Shown in pieces: positions 34,581-42,531 of a stretch of DNA of 64,000 nucleotides. The stretch comes from Actinomycetes bacterium (GTDB lineage Bacteria > Actinomycetota > Acidimicrobiia > Acidimicrobiales > Ilumatobacteraceae). The stretch covers positions 62,001-126,000 of the forward strand of contig JANXUF010000112.1 of NCBI GenBank assembly GCA_025356335.1, written 5' to 3'. The position numbers and the translations under genes were made by a program. The notes under the pieces are model-generated. The model was given only the letters and a program-made list of their open reading frames with translations, made no database searches and was not told the origin of the DNA. Position 1 is the first letter of the stretch. Every line of letters starts with the position of its first letter.

Positions 34581-35095
34581 TCCGTGCGATAGAGCAGGTC
34601 AAGGGCCTCGAGTCGCGACTCCACTTCGTCGATCGGAACGTCGAGCATTGCCGCAATCGCACGCCGGTCGTCTGTGCGGATCGTCAACACTTTGCCGTTG
34701 AAGTCCTGACGTTGCACCTGGATCATCCGGAAGAAGCGCTGCAGCATTTCGAACGGCCCGCCGCTCAAGTAGTTCAACTTGACGAGATCCAGCACGAGTT
34801 TCCCTGCACCTTGATCGGAACTCTGGTATTCGCTGACCAACTGCTCGTCCCGAGGCAGCAATTGATCGATCGGCACGGCGTAGAAACGAGCCAGGCGCTC
34901 GAGGCGCGGGACGGAAATCGCCCGCTCACCCCGCTCGTAGGCACCGAGCACGGACGCCTTGAATTCCAAGGTGGAGTTCAGCTCGACCTCCTGAAGCGAC
35001 AGCCGCTTTTGTCGACGGATGTTCCGCAGACGTGCACCGATCTTGCGGCTGTATGGCGAAGAAACGCCTTCGTCATCGTCATCGAACGTACTCAT
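34577..35095 (-). CDS. bldD: BldD-like c-di-GMP-binding transcriptional regulator
   Basis: A 172-residue protein: a Xre-type helix-turn-helix (residues about 16-80; ARLRNIRRQKRLSLQEVE, AYERGERAISVPRLERLARF) and a C-terminal domain containing RQD-x8-RTDD (129-143), which matches the RxD-x8-RxxD c-di-GMP signature of BldD. In Streptomyces BldD represses development when bound by c-di-GMP tetramers. ATG at 35095 has GAGGAA 7-8 nt upstream and is preferred to the GTG five codons before. The acidic N-terminus (DDDDEG) and a 20-residue spacer between domains are differences from Streptomyces BldD. Confidence 0.9.
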   Translation of the reverse strand: MSTFDDDDEGVSSPYSRKIGARLRNIRRQKRLSLQEVELNSTLEFKASVLGAYERGERAISVPRLERLARFYAVPIDQLLPRDEQLVSEYQSSDQGAGKLVLDLVKLNYLSGGPFEMLQRFFRMIQVQRQDFNGKVLTIRTDDRRAIAAMLDVPIDEVESRLEALDLLYRTE

Positions 35096-35215
35096 CAGTA
35101 GTTTCCTCACTCAGCGTACCGGCGCACCTCACCGACGACGTTGTGCGCGCAGGCTACCGCGGCCGTCCGGTGAAGGCAAATGATTGCGAGCGCAAATGAC
35201 GTGCCCATCTCGCGG

Positions 35216-35944
35216 TTACGAATCGGTCGATCTGATCACCGCTGCGAGCAGCACACCTGCGACGATCGCGGCGGTATCAGTTCGCAGCACGGTGTTTCCG
35301 AGGCCAAGCGTCTCGTGATCACCGGCGGCGACGATGTCGTATTCCCGTGGTGACCAACCACCCTCCGGGCCGACTGCCACCACGTTTGGTGTTCGAGTCC
35401 CGCCGACAGGTGCGGCGCCGAGCATCGCCACGGCGACACCGCCTTCTGCGAGCAACTCGTCCAAGCTCTGCACCACGTCGATCTGCGGCAAGGACAGCCG
35501 CCTGGACTGCATCGCCGCACCTCTAGCAATGGTCTGCAAACGCAGTAGGTGGCGGGACGCCTGGTCCCGATCCCAACGCACAACGGAGTGATCCGATCGC
35601 AACAGAACGATTCGTGTCGTCCCCAGCTCGGTGAGCTTCTGTACGATCCAGTCGATGCGGTCTCCCTTGGGAACGCTGACAGCAACGCCGAACGGTGCTG
35701 TCGGACGCGTCGGTGTGACGATGTCACCGCTCACTATCAACGCCGACGTGGACCGCTGGAACGTGCAACTGCGCCAGCGCCCCTGACCATCGGTCACCGA
35801 CACCGGTTCTCCATCGCGGAGTCGTAGTACACGACTGAGATGATGGCTGTCATTCAGGTCGAGGAGCGGCTGCTCCAAGGAGTCGACGAAAACGTGAGCT
35901 GACGACGACACCAACGCCGGGTCGGGCCCCCAGCGGGGCGACAT
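35216..35944 (-). CDS. rsmE: 16S rRNA (uracil(1498)-N(3))-methyltransferase
   Basis: A SPOUT-class methyltransferase of 242 residues with an N-terminal PUA-like domain (HHLSRVLRLRDGEPVSVTDG) and the knotted C-terminal SAM site (VAVGPEGGWSPREYD, then LGNTVLRTDTA). It methylates U1498 of 16S rRNA. The ATG at 35944 overlaps the dnaJ stop by one base. A longer frame to 36223 is only an overlap with dnaJ. Confidence 0.95.
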   Translation of the reverse strand: MSPRWGPDPALVSSSAHVFVDSLEQPLLDLNDSHHLSRVLRLRDGEPVSVTDGQGRWRSCTFQRSTSALIVSGDIVTPTRPTAPFGVAVSVPKGDRIDWIVQKLTELGTTRIVLLRSDHSVVRWDRDQASRHLLRLQTIARGAAMQSRRLSLPQIDVVQSLDELLAEGGVAVAMLGAAPVGGTRTPNVVAVGPEGGWSPREYDIVAAGDHETLGLGNTVLRTDTAAIVAGVLLAAVIRSTDS

Positions 35945-37080
35945 CAACTGAACGCGGATTTGATCTTGGAGAACAGACCCTTTTCCGGGGGATCGACCTG
36001 CTCGTTGCGTTCGCCGGCGTAGCGGCGCAGCAATTCGGCCTCCGACTCTGACAGCTTCGTCGGCACCTGGAGCATCGCGACGACCCGCAGGTCGCCCCGG
36101 CCACCCCGGCTGTTCAGTCGGGTGACACCGTGACCACGGATGACCTGCTGCTTGCCGTGCTGCGTGCCAGGAGCGATGTGGACGTCGACCGATCCGTCGA
36201 GGGTGTCGATCGACGTCGACCATCCGAGCGCTGCCTGGGCGATGGAGACCGGGAGCGCGACGATGAGGTCGTCACCGTCGCGGGAAAAGCGTTCATCGTC
36301 GGCGACTCGAATGTGAACGTAGAGATCACCGTTTGCGCCGCCGCGGGGCCCTGCTGCGCCTCGCCCCGTGAGTCGCAGCGTGGCACCGGTGTCGACTCCG
36401 CCAGGCACATCGACCTGTAGCGAACGGCTCTCGAGCACACGTCCGTCACCGCGACAGGTCTGGCACGGCGTGGCGATGACCTGCCCCGTCCCACCGCAGC
36501 GTTGGCAGGCCGCAGCGGTGACCATCTGGCCGAGCAGGCTCTGGCGGACTCGACGGGTCTGGCCACTTCCGCCACACTCAGAACATGTCACCGGCTTGGT
36601 GCCGGATCCGGCACCGGTCCCGCCGCAATCGACACAGGCGACCGCCGTGCGGACCGTCACCGGGATCGACGCACCGAAGACCGCCTGCTCGAACGTCATG
36701 TCGGCAACGATCTCGACATCCTGGCCGCGAGGCGGGCCTGTCTGCGCACGCCCACCGAACGGACTGCCTCCGCCACCAGCGCCGCCGCCGAAGAATGCAT
36801 CGATCAAGTCGCCGAGGCCGCCACCGCCGCCACCGAAGCCGTCGCTCTGGCTTCCGGCACCGCTGATGCCGGCCTCACCGAAACGGTCGTAGCGCGAGCG
36901 CGTCTCGGGATCCGACAACACTTCGTAGGCGCGGGCCAACTCCTTGAACTGCTCTTCTGCTTCGGCGTTGCCAGGGTTGGCGTCCGGGTGCAGTTCCCTC
37001 GCGCGTCGACGGTAGGCGCGTTTGATGTCGTCGAGGCCGGCGTTTTCCGGGACACCGATGAGTTTGTAGAGATCTGCCAT
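35944..37080 (-). CDS. dnaJ: Chaperone DnaJ
   Basis: A type I Hsp40 of 378 residues: J domain with HPD at 31-33, a Gly/Phe-rich stretch (about 70-115), four CxxCxGxG-type zinc repeats (CVDCGGTG, CSECGGSG, CQRCGGTG, CQTCRGDG) and the C-terminal substrate domain. It delivers clients to DnaK. It lies 2 nt after hrcA, in the hrcA-dnaJ pair common in actinobacteria; no dnaK or grpE is nearby. Confidence 0.98.
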   Translation of the reverse strand: MADLYKLIGVPENAGLDDIKRAYRRRARELHPDANPGNAEAEEQFKELARAYEVLSDPETRSRYDRFGEAGISGAGSQSDGFGGGGGGLGDLIDAFFGGGAGGGGSPFGGRAQTGPPRGQDVEIVADMTFEQAVFGASIPVTVRTAVACVDCGGTGAGSGTKPVTCSECGGSGQTRRVRQSLLGQMVTAAACQRCGGTGQVIATPCQTCRGDGRVLESRSLQVDVPGGVDTGATLRLTGRGAAGPRGGANGDLYVHIRVADDERFSRDGDDLIVALPVSIAQAALGWSTSIDTLDGSVDVHIAPGTQHGKQQVIRGHGVTRLNSRGGRGDLRVVAMLQVPTKLSESEAELLRRYAGERNEQVDPPEKGLFSKIKSAFS

Positions 37081-37082
37081 TG

Positions 37083-38081
37083 CTAACTCTCTGCCAGTCG
37101 CCTGCCGAGGCGGTCACTGACCACCTCGACCGCGGCCAACGCTTGTGGATAGTTCATTCTTGTGGGGCCGAGAACGCCGACCGTGCCGACATTCTCGCCT
37201 TCGATCGTCACAGGTGCAACCACGACGGAGCATGCCGACAGCGGTTCGACACCGTGTTCGCCGCCGATCGCAACGCTGAGGCCCCGATCGAGCACGTCCC
37301 GCAACAACGTGACGACGACGTACTGCTGTTCGAGCGTCTGCAACACCGAACGCACGATGTCGACGGCGTCGAACGCACTGGCCATCGAGGCGGTGCCGCC
37401 GACGTAGACGGCCTCGCCGCCACTCGCCCCGGAGCGGATCGCCTCGAGCGCCGACTTGGCCAATTCGTCACTCTTGGGGTCCTGCATCGGACGGAGTTCA
37501 GCGACGAGACGAAGCTGCTTGCCGATCAATGCGGTTTGCAGATGCGATGTCGCCGACGCCAGTCGAGCGTCGGAAACGTCGTCGGTGAGTTCGAGCGTGT
37601 GATTCTCGACACTGCCGCTGGACATGACGACGACGACCAGCGCAACACGGGCGGAGAGGCCGACGATCTGGATCGATCGCACGACTGCCGCCTCCGGCGT
37701 CGGGCCGACGATCATCGACGTGTAGTTGGTCAGCCCGGCGAGGAGACGACTCGTGTCGTGCAGCATCTGTTCGAGCGCACCGTGGGCGTGCGAGAAGAAG
37801 TCGCCGATCTGCGCCCGTCCGACGGAATCGAGGCGGCCTGGTTGGGCGAGGTGGTCGACGAAGAAGCGGTATCCCTTGTCGGTCGGGACCCGCCCGGCAG
37901 ACGTGTGCGGCTGGACCAGGTAGCCCTCCTGCTCCAGGACCGCCATATCGTTGCGGACCGTCGCAGATGAGACGCGGACCCCTGGGGCGTCGGCGACATG
38001 CGTCGAGCCGACCGGCTGGGCGGTCTCGATGTACTCCTGAACTACGGCCCGGAGAATTGCTGTCTTTCGCTCGTCGAGCAT
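37083..38081 (-). CDS. hrcA: Heat-inducible transcription repressor HrcA
   Basis: A 332-residue repressor: N-terminal winged helix (LRAVVQEYIETAQPVGSTHVAD, SSATVRNDMAVLEQEGYLVQPHTSAGRVPTD-type core) and the C-terminal GAF-like domain ending in GPTRMNYPQALAAVE. It normally binds CIRCE operators. No CIRCE (TTAGCACTC-N9-GAGTGCTAA) is present before hrcA itself, so its target lies elsewhere. GGAG sits 4 nt before the ATG. Confidence 0.96.
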   Translation of the reverse strand: MLDERKTAILRAVVQEYIETAQPVGSTHVADAPGVRVSSATVRNDMAVLEQEGYLVQPHTSAGRVPTDKGYRFFVDHLAQPGRLDSVGRAQIGDFFSHAHGALEQMLHDTSRLLAGLTNYTSMIVGPTPEAAVVRSIQIVGLSARVALVVVVMSSGSVENHTLELTDDVSDARLASATSHLQTALIGKQLRLVAELRPMQDPKSDELAKSALEAIRSGASGGEAVYVGGTASMASAFDAVDIVRSVLQTLEQQYVVVTLLRDVLDRGLSVAIGGEHGVEPLSACSVVVAPVTIEGENVGTVGVLGPTRMNYPQALAAVEVVSDRLGRRLAES

Positions 38082-38117
38082 TCCGCTCCTGTCGTCGAAG
38101 GCACGTCTTCCCGCGCA

Positions 38118-38145
38118 ACGCTACCGGGTGCAGGTCTCGCGTAAA
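38118..38145 (-). promoter_or_regulatory. Candidate hrcA-dnaJ promoter
   Basis: On the minus strand TTTACG (38145-38140) and TAGCGT (38123-38118) are 16 bp apart, leaving a leader of about 30 nt that contains the hrcA ribosome-binding site. The boxes resemble housekeeping sigma elements; there is no CIRCE or other evident palindrome. Confidence 0.5.
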
Positions 38146-38267
38146 TAGTGGTCGCTGCTCCGGCGGCAAGACTCGTCCGTGATGTTGGTCGATACCCTCA
38201 CCGCCGCCTCTCGTGATCGACGTGGGGTATGCCGATTTCCACCCCGGACGCCACAGGATTCGCTTCG

Positions 38268-38885
38268 ATGACCGTCGACAACTTTCTCATCATCCGCCAC
38301 GGTCAGACAGAGTGGTCGGCGAACGGTCGCCACACCGGATCCACCGATATCGAACTGACGCGGGAAGGTCGCATCGAAGCCGGCTCCCTCAGTTCACTGC
38401 TCCTCGATCTCATGGGCTCTCCGATGGAAACGACCATCTACGTCAGTCCGCGGGCGCGTGCTCGCAAGACAGCGGAGATGGCCCTTGGACGGGAGATCGC
38501 CGCAACCGCCATTGTCACCGACCTGCTGGCCGAGTACGACTACGGCGACTACGAGGGCCTGACGACGGAACAGATCCAGGAGACTGCACCGGACTGGGAC
38601 ATCTTCCGCGACGGCTGCCCGAACGGTGAATCCTTGTCGGACGTCACTCGGCGTTGTGACGAGTTCATCGCCATGTCCGAATCGCAGAACGGCACCGCGC
38701 TCGTCTTTACCCACGGGCACCTGAGCCGCATTCTCACGGCACGAATGCTCGGCCAGCCCGGCGAGGAAGGGGCGGTGCTCCTCAACGACACGGCGTCGAT
38801 CGGAGTCGTGCGCGACCGGCGCGGGACGTACGTACTCCAGGGATGGAATCTCCGCCCACTCGGAGCGACGCGCCCGCACCGCTGA
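38268..38885 (+). CDS. Histidine phosphatase family protein (phosphoglycerate mutase-like)
   Basis: The phosphoacceptor motif LIIRHGQTEW (catalytic His at residue 11) and the later FTHGHLSRILTAR second histidine define this superfamily. The GDYEGLTTEQIQE segment is typical of the acid-phosphatase or cofactor-dependent mutase-like branch. The ATG at 38268 gives 205 residues and fits the usual spacing to RHG; an in-frame ATG at 38229 would add 13 residues. Substrate unknown; small phosphatases of this type often act on sugar or nucleotide phosphates. Confidence 0.9.
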   Translation: MTVDNFLIIRHGQTEWSANGRHTGSTDIELTREGRIEAGSLSSLLLDLMGSPMETTIYVSPRARARKTAEMALGREIAATAIVTDLLAEYDYGDYEGLTTEQIQETAPDWDIFRDGCPNGESLSDVTRRCDEFIAMSESQNGTALVFTHGHLSRILTARMLGQPGEEGAVLLNDTASIGVVRDRRGTYVLQGWNLRPLGATRPHR

Positions 38886-38898
38886 TCGACCGGTTCCG

Positions 38899-40224
38899 CT
38901 ACAGACGCATGCGGATCGCCGCAGCATGGGCTGGGAACCCTTCGATATCGGCAAGCGTGATGATCGACGGTGCGAGCCGCCGCAGCGCCGCCTCGCTCGC
39001 TCGGGCGATCGCCGTGCGCTTGAGGAAGGCCTCCACGGTGATGCCGCTGGACACCCTCGCAAAACCGTTCGTGGGCAGCGAAGCAGGGCAGCCGATCAAG
39101 AAGTTCGCCGCCGAGAAGGGGGTGTCCTGGCCGAGCAGGATCTCGCCGGCGTGCACGAGTTGAGCCACGAGATCCGCTTCGGCGTCCGGGTCGACCGCAA
39201 CCTGCAGATGTTCCGGGGCGAAGGCGTTGGCGACTGCCGCCGCGGCAGCCAGGTCGTCGACGAGCACGGCACCACCGTTGACGCCGAGCGAGGCTTGTGC
39301 AGCTGCGCGACGCGCCGGCGGAAGTTCGGCGATCTGCACAGCAAGGTGTCCATCGACGGCGACGGCGAGACGCTCCGATGTGGTCACCAACAGCGTGCAC
39401 GAATCGGTGCCGTGTTCGGCCTCGATCAACAGATCCGCTGCCAGGCGGATCGGATCGGCGGTCTCGTCGGCAATCACCAGGCTCTCGGTCGGGCCGAGGG
39501 CCATCATCGTCGCCGTACCGAATCGCTGCATCTCGACCTGCGCGCACGTCACCGGCCAACTGCCCGGTCCGACGACCTTGGTGACTTTCGGAATACGTTC
39601 GGTCCCGAAGCCGAGCGCAGCAATGCCGGCAGGACCGTTGACCCGAAACACATCGTGCAATCCGAGTTCGTCGGCGACGATCAACACGACAGGATCGACC
39701 GCCCCACCGGTGCCTGGCTTCGGCGGGACGACAATCGCGAGGCGTTCGACACCTGCCACCACCGCCGGCGTGCCGAGTTGGGCGAGCACACTCGGGTAGC
39801 TCGCCTTGCCGCTCGGGCAGAACAAGCCGGCGGAGGCGATCGGCGTCACTTTCTCGCCGATCATCAGGCCCGGTTCGCTCTCGAAACTCCAGTCGCCGCG
39901 GCGTCGCATCAACTCGGTGTTGAAGCGGCGGATGTGGTCGATCATGTCGACGACCGCTTCCTGGATCGCCCCGTCCACGAACGTGCGGGCATCTGCGAAT
40001 TCGCGCTCGGTCACCGCCAGCCGATCCGGCGTCACCGTCACACCGTCGAACTGTGCCAGCGCCCGACAGACGGCATCGTCACCGTTGCGCCGCACGTCGT
40101 CGATCAACTCGCCGATCTGCTGGCGCAGCGAATCCGGGATGCCGCTTTCGAGCCCGCGGTCGCACAGCGCTGTGCGATCGGCGTCGGAGAGGTCATTCCA
40201 GTGCAGGGTTCTGAGCACGCCCAT
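38899..40224 (-). CDS. hisD: Histidinol dehydrogenase
   Basis: HisD oxidises L-histidinol to L-histidine in two NAD-dependent steps. The 441-residue protein shows GLFCPSGKASYPS, VNGPAGIAALGFGTE, KVVGPGSWPVT, ALGPTESLVIADE and the zinc/active-site EAEHGTDSC plus APEHLQ segments. No other his gene is adjacent, and the protein is somewhat divergent (VNGPAGIAALGFGTE instead of the usual GGAQAIAALAYGT), so a related dehydrogenase of another amino alcohol is possible. ATG at 40224 follows TACCGT by 9 nt. Confidence 0.88.
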   Translation of the reverse strand: MGVLRTLHWNDLSDADRTALCDRGLESGIPDSLRQQIGELIDDVRRNGDDAVCRALAQFDGVTVTPDRLAVTEREFADARTFVDGAIQEAVVDMIDHIRRFNTELMRRRGDWSFESEPGLMIGEKVTPIASAGLFCPSGKASYPSVLAQLGTPAVVAGVERLAIVVPPKPGTGGAVDPVVLIVADELGLHDVFRVNGPAGIAALGFGTERIPKVTKVVGPGSWPVTCAQVEMQRFGTATMMALGPTESLVIADETADPIRLAADLLIEAEHGTDSCTLLVTTSERLAVAVDGHLAVQIAELPPARRAAAQASLGVNGGAVLVDDLAAAAAVANAFAPEHLQVAVDPDAEADLVAQLVHAGEILLGQDTPFSAANFLIGCPASLPTNGFARVSSGITVEAFLKRTAIARASEAALRRLAPSIITLADIEGFPAHAAAIRMRL

Positions 40225-40282
40225 AGCCACGAGACGGTATCGACGAACCGTCGGAATCAGGTCTGTCGTCGACCACCACATC

Positions 40283-40330
40283 GCCGGAGGACCGTCGTTG
40301 CGACCAGCCGGAGGACCGTCGTTGCGAACA
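40283..40330. repeat. Two tandem 24-bp repeats between hisD and apbE
   Basis: The unit at 40283-40306 is repeated at 40307-40330 with a single C/A difference, inside the 151-bp divergent gap. It contains GGAGGACC and TCGTTGCGA. It may be a duplicated regulator site or a simple slippage duplication. Confidence 0.75.
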
Positions 40331-40375
40331 GCCAAGCATCTGCCGGCACCGTGATCTGCCAGAATCCGAACTGAC

Positions 40376-41143
40376 ATGGGCCACCGCACAGCACCGTTGA
40401 TCCGCAGTGCACCGCTGATGGGCACCGTCGCCAGTATCCACGTCTACGACGATCAGCCCGACGGAGTGATCGACGATGCCATCACCACGTTCCTCGAAGA
40501 GATGGAACGGTTGGAAGCGATGTTCAGCACCTTTCGCCCGACGAGTGAGATCAGCAGGATCAACGCAGGCGAACTCCATCTGCTCGACGCCAGCGGCGAG
40601 GTGATCGAAGTCCTCGACGCCTGCACGAGTCTCGAACACCTGAGCAATGGTGCGTTCACGGTTCACCCGATCGGCAGATCACCGACCGATCCGGCCGGCT
40701 TCATCGATCCTGCAGGGTTCGTCAAGGGGTGGGCGACCGAGCGATCAAGCGAGCTCCTCACCGCTGCGCAGCTGCAGCACTGGTACGTCGGCGTCGGCGG
40801 CGACGTCCAGACGCACGGCCGTCCGTCCGCTGACTCACCGTTCAGCGTGGCGATCGCCGACCCCAACCAGGCCGGCAACATCGTCGTCGTCCTCGATGTC
40901 GCCGACGATCACGCTGTCGCCACGTCGGGGATCGCCCAGCGCGGCAACCACATCTGGTCCCGATCAGCTGCACGCAACACGCTCGCGTCGATCACCGTTG
41001 CCGGCCCCCACTTGACGTGGGCCGATGCCTATGCGACCGCCGCTTTCGCCATGGGAGACGACGGTGTCCAATGGATCAGCGACCGCGTCGGCTACGAAGC
41101 ATTCGCCGTCCGTCTCGACGGCAGCCACGTGACCACCCTCTGA
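40376..41143 (+). CDS. apbE: FAD:protein FMN transferase (ApbE-like)
   Basis: A 255-residue member of the ApbE family, which attaches FMN covalently to Thr of target flavoproteins. The LMGTVASIHVYDD start, the EEMERLEAMFSTFRPTSEISRIN segment, GGDVQTHGRP and the terminal TWADAYATAAFAMG metal site are present. A signal peptide is not seen, so it would be cytoplasmic, as in many actinobacteria. No obvious flavoprotein target is adjacent. Confidence 0.9.
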   Translation: MGHRTAPLIRSAPLMGTVASIHVYDDQPDGVIDDAITTFLEEMERLEAMFSTFRPTSEISRINAGELHLLDASGEVIEVLDACTSLEHLSNGAFTVHPIGRSPTDPAGFIDPAGFVKGWATERSSELLTAAQLQHWYVGVGGDVQTHGRPSADSPFSVAIADPNQAGNIVVVLDVADDHAVATSGIAQRGNHIWSRSAARNTLASITVAGPHLTWADAYATAAFAMGDDGVQWISDRVGYEAFAVRLDGSHVTTL

Positions 41144-41221
41144 CCGTCGAATCCCTGAGGACTGTTCCGATCGGCGGTAGTTGTCCGGTTCACAAAAAAA
41201 AGTTGCCCCTCAGGTTGGCTG

Positions 41222-41235
41222 TTAGGACTCCCTAA
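41222..41235. promoter_or_regulatory. Inverted repeat before bfd, iron-box-like
   Basis: TTAGG (41222-41226) and CCTAA (41231-41235) are separated by 4 bp, directly before and touching the first possible start of bfd. The half-sites match those of DtxR/IdeR boxes (TTAGG...CCTAA), although the spacing is shorter than the 19-bp consensus. A second AGGTTGG half-site-like tract sits at 41212-41218. Iron-dependent control would fit the genes that follow. Confidence 0.45.
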
Positions 41236-41474
41236 TGATTCACTGGAGGAATGGCACCGGCGGTGGTTTGCAGATGGCGCTGATCTGTCATTGCGCCGGC
41301 ATTCGCGAATCGGTGATCGTCTCGTCGATCCGCGAGGGCGCAACATCGATCGACGATCTTCGTCTGCTCTGCGGCGCGGCAGCCGATTGCGGTGGCTGCG
41401 AGAGGTCGTTGCAGGAGCTGATCGACGAGCACATCGTGTATGAGCACTACGTTGCGCTGCGTTGGGCTTCGTAG
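41235..41474 (+). CDS. bfd: Bacterioferritin-associated ferredoxin ([2Fe-2S], Bfd-like)
   Basis: A 79-residue protein with the Bfd cysteine pattern: CHC near the start and CGGC about 30 residues later, which together bind a [2Fe-2S] cluster. Bfd passes electrons to bacterioferritin to release stored iron, and the next gene encodes bacterioferritin. The start is uncertain: ATG at 41235 touches the inverted repeat, while ATG at 41274 gives a 66-residue protein beginning just before the first cysteines, closer to usual Bfd length. Confidence 0.85.
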   Translation: MIHWRNGTGGGLQMALICHCAGIRESVIVSSIREGATSIDDLRLLCGAAADCGGCERSLQELIDEHIVYEHYVALRWAS

Positions 41475-41517
41475 CGCAACGGCGGCCAGCGAGAACGGGA
41501 CCCGGTAGGGTCGCAGG

Positions 41518-41988
41518 ATGCAAGGCGATCCGAAGATCATCGAAGTGCTGAACGACGTACTGACGGCCGAATTGACGGCGATCAACCAGTACTTCATCCA
41601 CGCCAAGATGGCCAAGAACTGGGGGTACAAGCGGCTCGCCGAATACATCCGCGACGAATCGATCGACGAGATGAAGCATGCCGACGCGCTGATCGAGCGG
41701 ATCCTGTTCCTCGAGGGTATGCCAAACATGCAGCGCCTCTACCCGATCAAGGTCGGGGAGACGGTTCCCGAACAGTTCCATCTCGATCTTGCGGTCGAGT
41801 ACGAAGCCGTGAAGCGCCTCAACAACGGCATTGCCACCTGCGTGGCCGCCGGCGACAACGCCACCCGTCACCTCCTCGAAGAAATTCTGGTTGCCGAGGA
41901 AGAGCACGCCGATTGGCTGGAGACGCAGATCGAAGCGATGCGCCAGGTCGGCGAGCAGGGTTACCTCGCCCAACAACTGCACGACTGA
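41518..41988 (+). CDS. bfr: Bacterioferritin
   Basis: A 156-residue ferritin-like four-helix protein. The ferroxidase ligands are visible in [29 protein letters not shown], the EYEAV helix and [12 protein letters not shown], and a Met in FLEGMPNMQ matches the haem-ligand Met52 of bacterioferritins. It oxidises and stores iron as a 24-mer. ATG at 41518 follows TAGGGT (41506-41511) by 6 nt, so it probably has its own leaderless promoter as well as lying downstream of bfd. Confidence 0.96.
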   Translation: MQGDPKIIEVLNDVLTAELTAINQYFIHAKMAKNWGYKRLAEYIRDESIDEMKHADALIERILFLEGMPNMQRLYPIKVGETVPEQFHLDLAVEYEAVKRLNNGIATCVAAGDNATRHLLEEILVAEEEHADWLETQIEAMRQVGEQGYLAQQLHD

Positions 41989-42010
41989 CGCGCGCCGACC
42001 GGGCTGCGAG

Positions 42011-42328
42011 TCAGACTCTGAGGACGACCTCGAAGGCCAACAGGCTGGAGCCACTGGATACGGGCCGCTGCGGTGCCGCTCCGTTGGTGGCGTCGTTGGC
42101 GTGGCCTGCAGCAAACGACTGACTGTCGACCCATGCCTGATAGGCGGCTTCGTCGACCCACCGGGTGTAGACGAAATAGCGGGTTTCGCCTGCGGTCGGG
42201 CGCAGGAGTTCGAAACCCTCGAAGCCCGGGGAGTTCTCGACGAGACCGGCACGACTGGCAAAGCGCTTCTCGAGCTCGGGACCGCTTCCCGGCGGCACTT
42301 CGATGGCATTGATCTTGACGACGGACAT
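42011..42328 (-). CDS. mhuD: Haem-degrading monooxygenase (MhuD-like)
   Basis: A 105-residue ABM-fold protein very close to mycobacterial MhuD: it begins MSVVKINAIEVPPGSGPELE, and keeps the functional residues N7, W66 and a histidine at 76 (one later than H75 of MhuD). MhuD opens haem to mycobilin and releases iron. AGGAG sits 5 nt before the ATG at 42328; a longer frame to 42529 has no support. It converges on bfr, so iron storage and haem iron recovery are neighbours. Confidence 0.93.
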   Translation of the reverse strand: MSVVKINAIEVPPGSGPELEKRFASRAGLVENSPGFEGFELLRPTAGETRYFVYTRWVDEAAYQAWVDSQSFAAGHANDATNGAAPQRPVSSGSSLLAFEVVLRV

Positions 42329-42531
42329 TGCATCTCCTGGTTGGTTGCGTGCGAACCGACGATGGTTGGGGGCCAGCGCCGCCAGCGTAGTGGCGACATT
42401 CGTGCGGCGGCCGAGCGCCACGACGCCGACTGAATCGGCCACTCGCCGAGTCATAAGCGGGACGATCGTGCTGCGAATGATCACGTCATCGGCTACCTTT
42501 GCACAGGGGAGACGACGAACGAGATGCACGG

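Noticed and set aside
38082..38160. CIRCE element before hrcA
   Set aside because: No TTAGCACTC-N9-GAGTGCTAA or close variant is present in the leader.
38926..40374. 482-codon plus-strand frame opposite hisD
   Set aside because: Antisense shadow of a conserved gene; product is Arg/His-rich with no motif.
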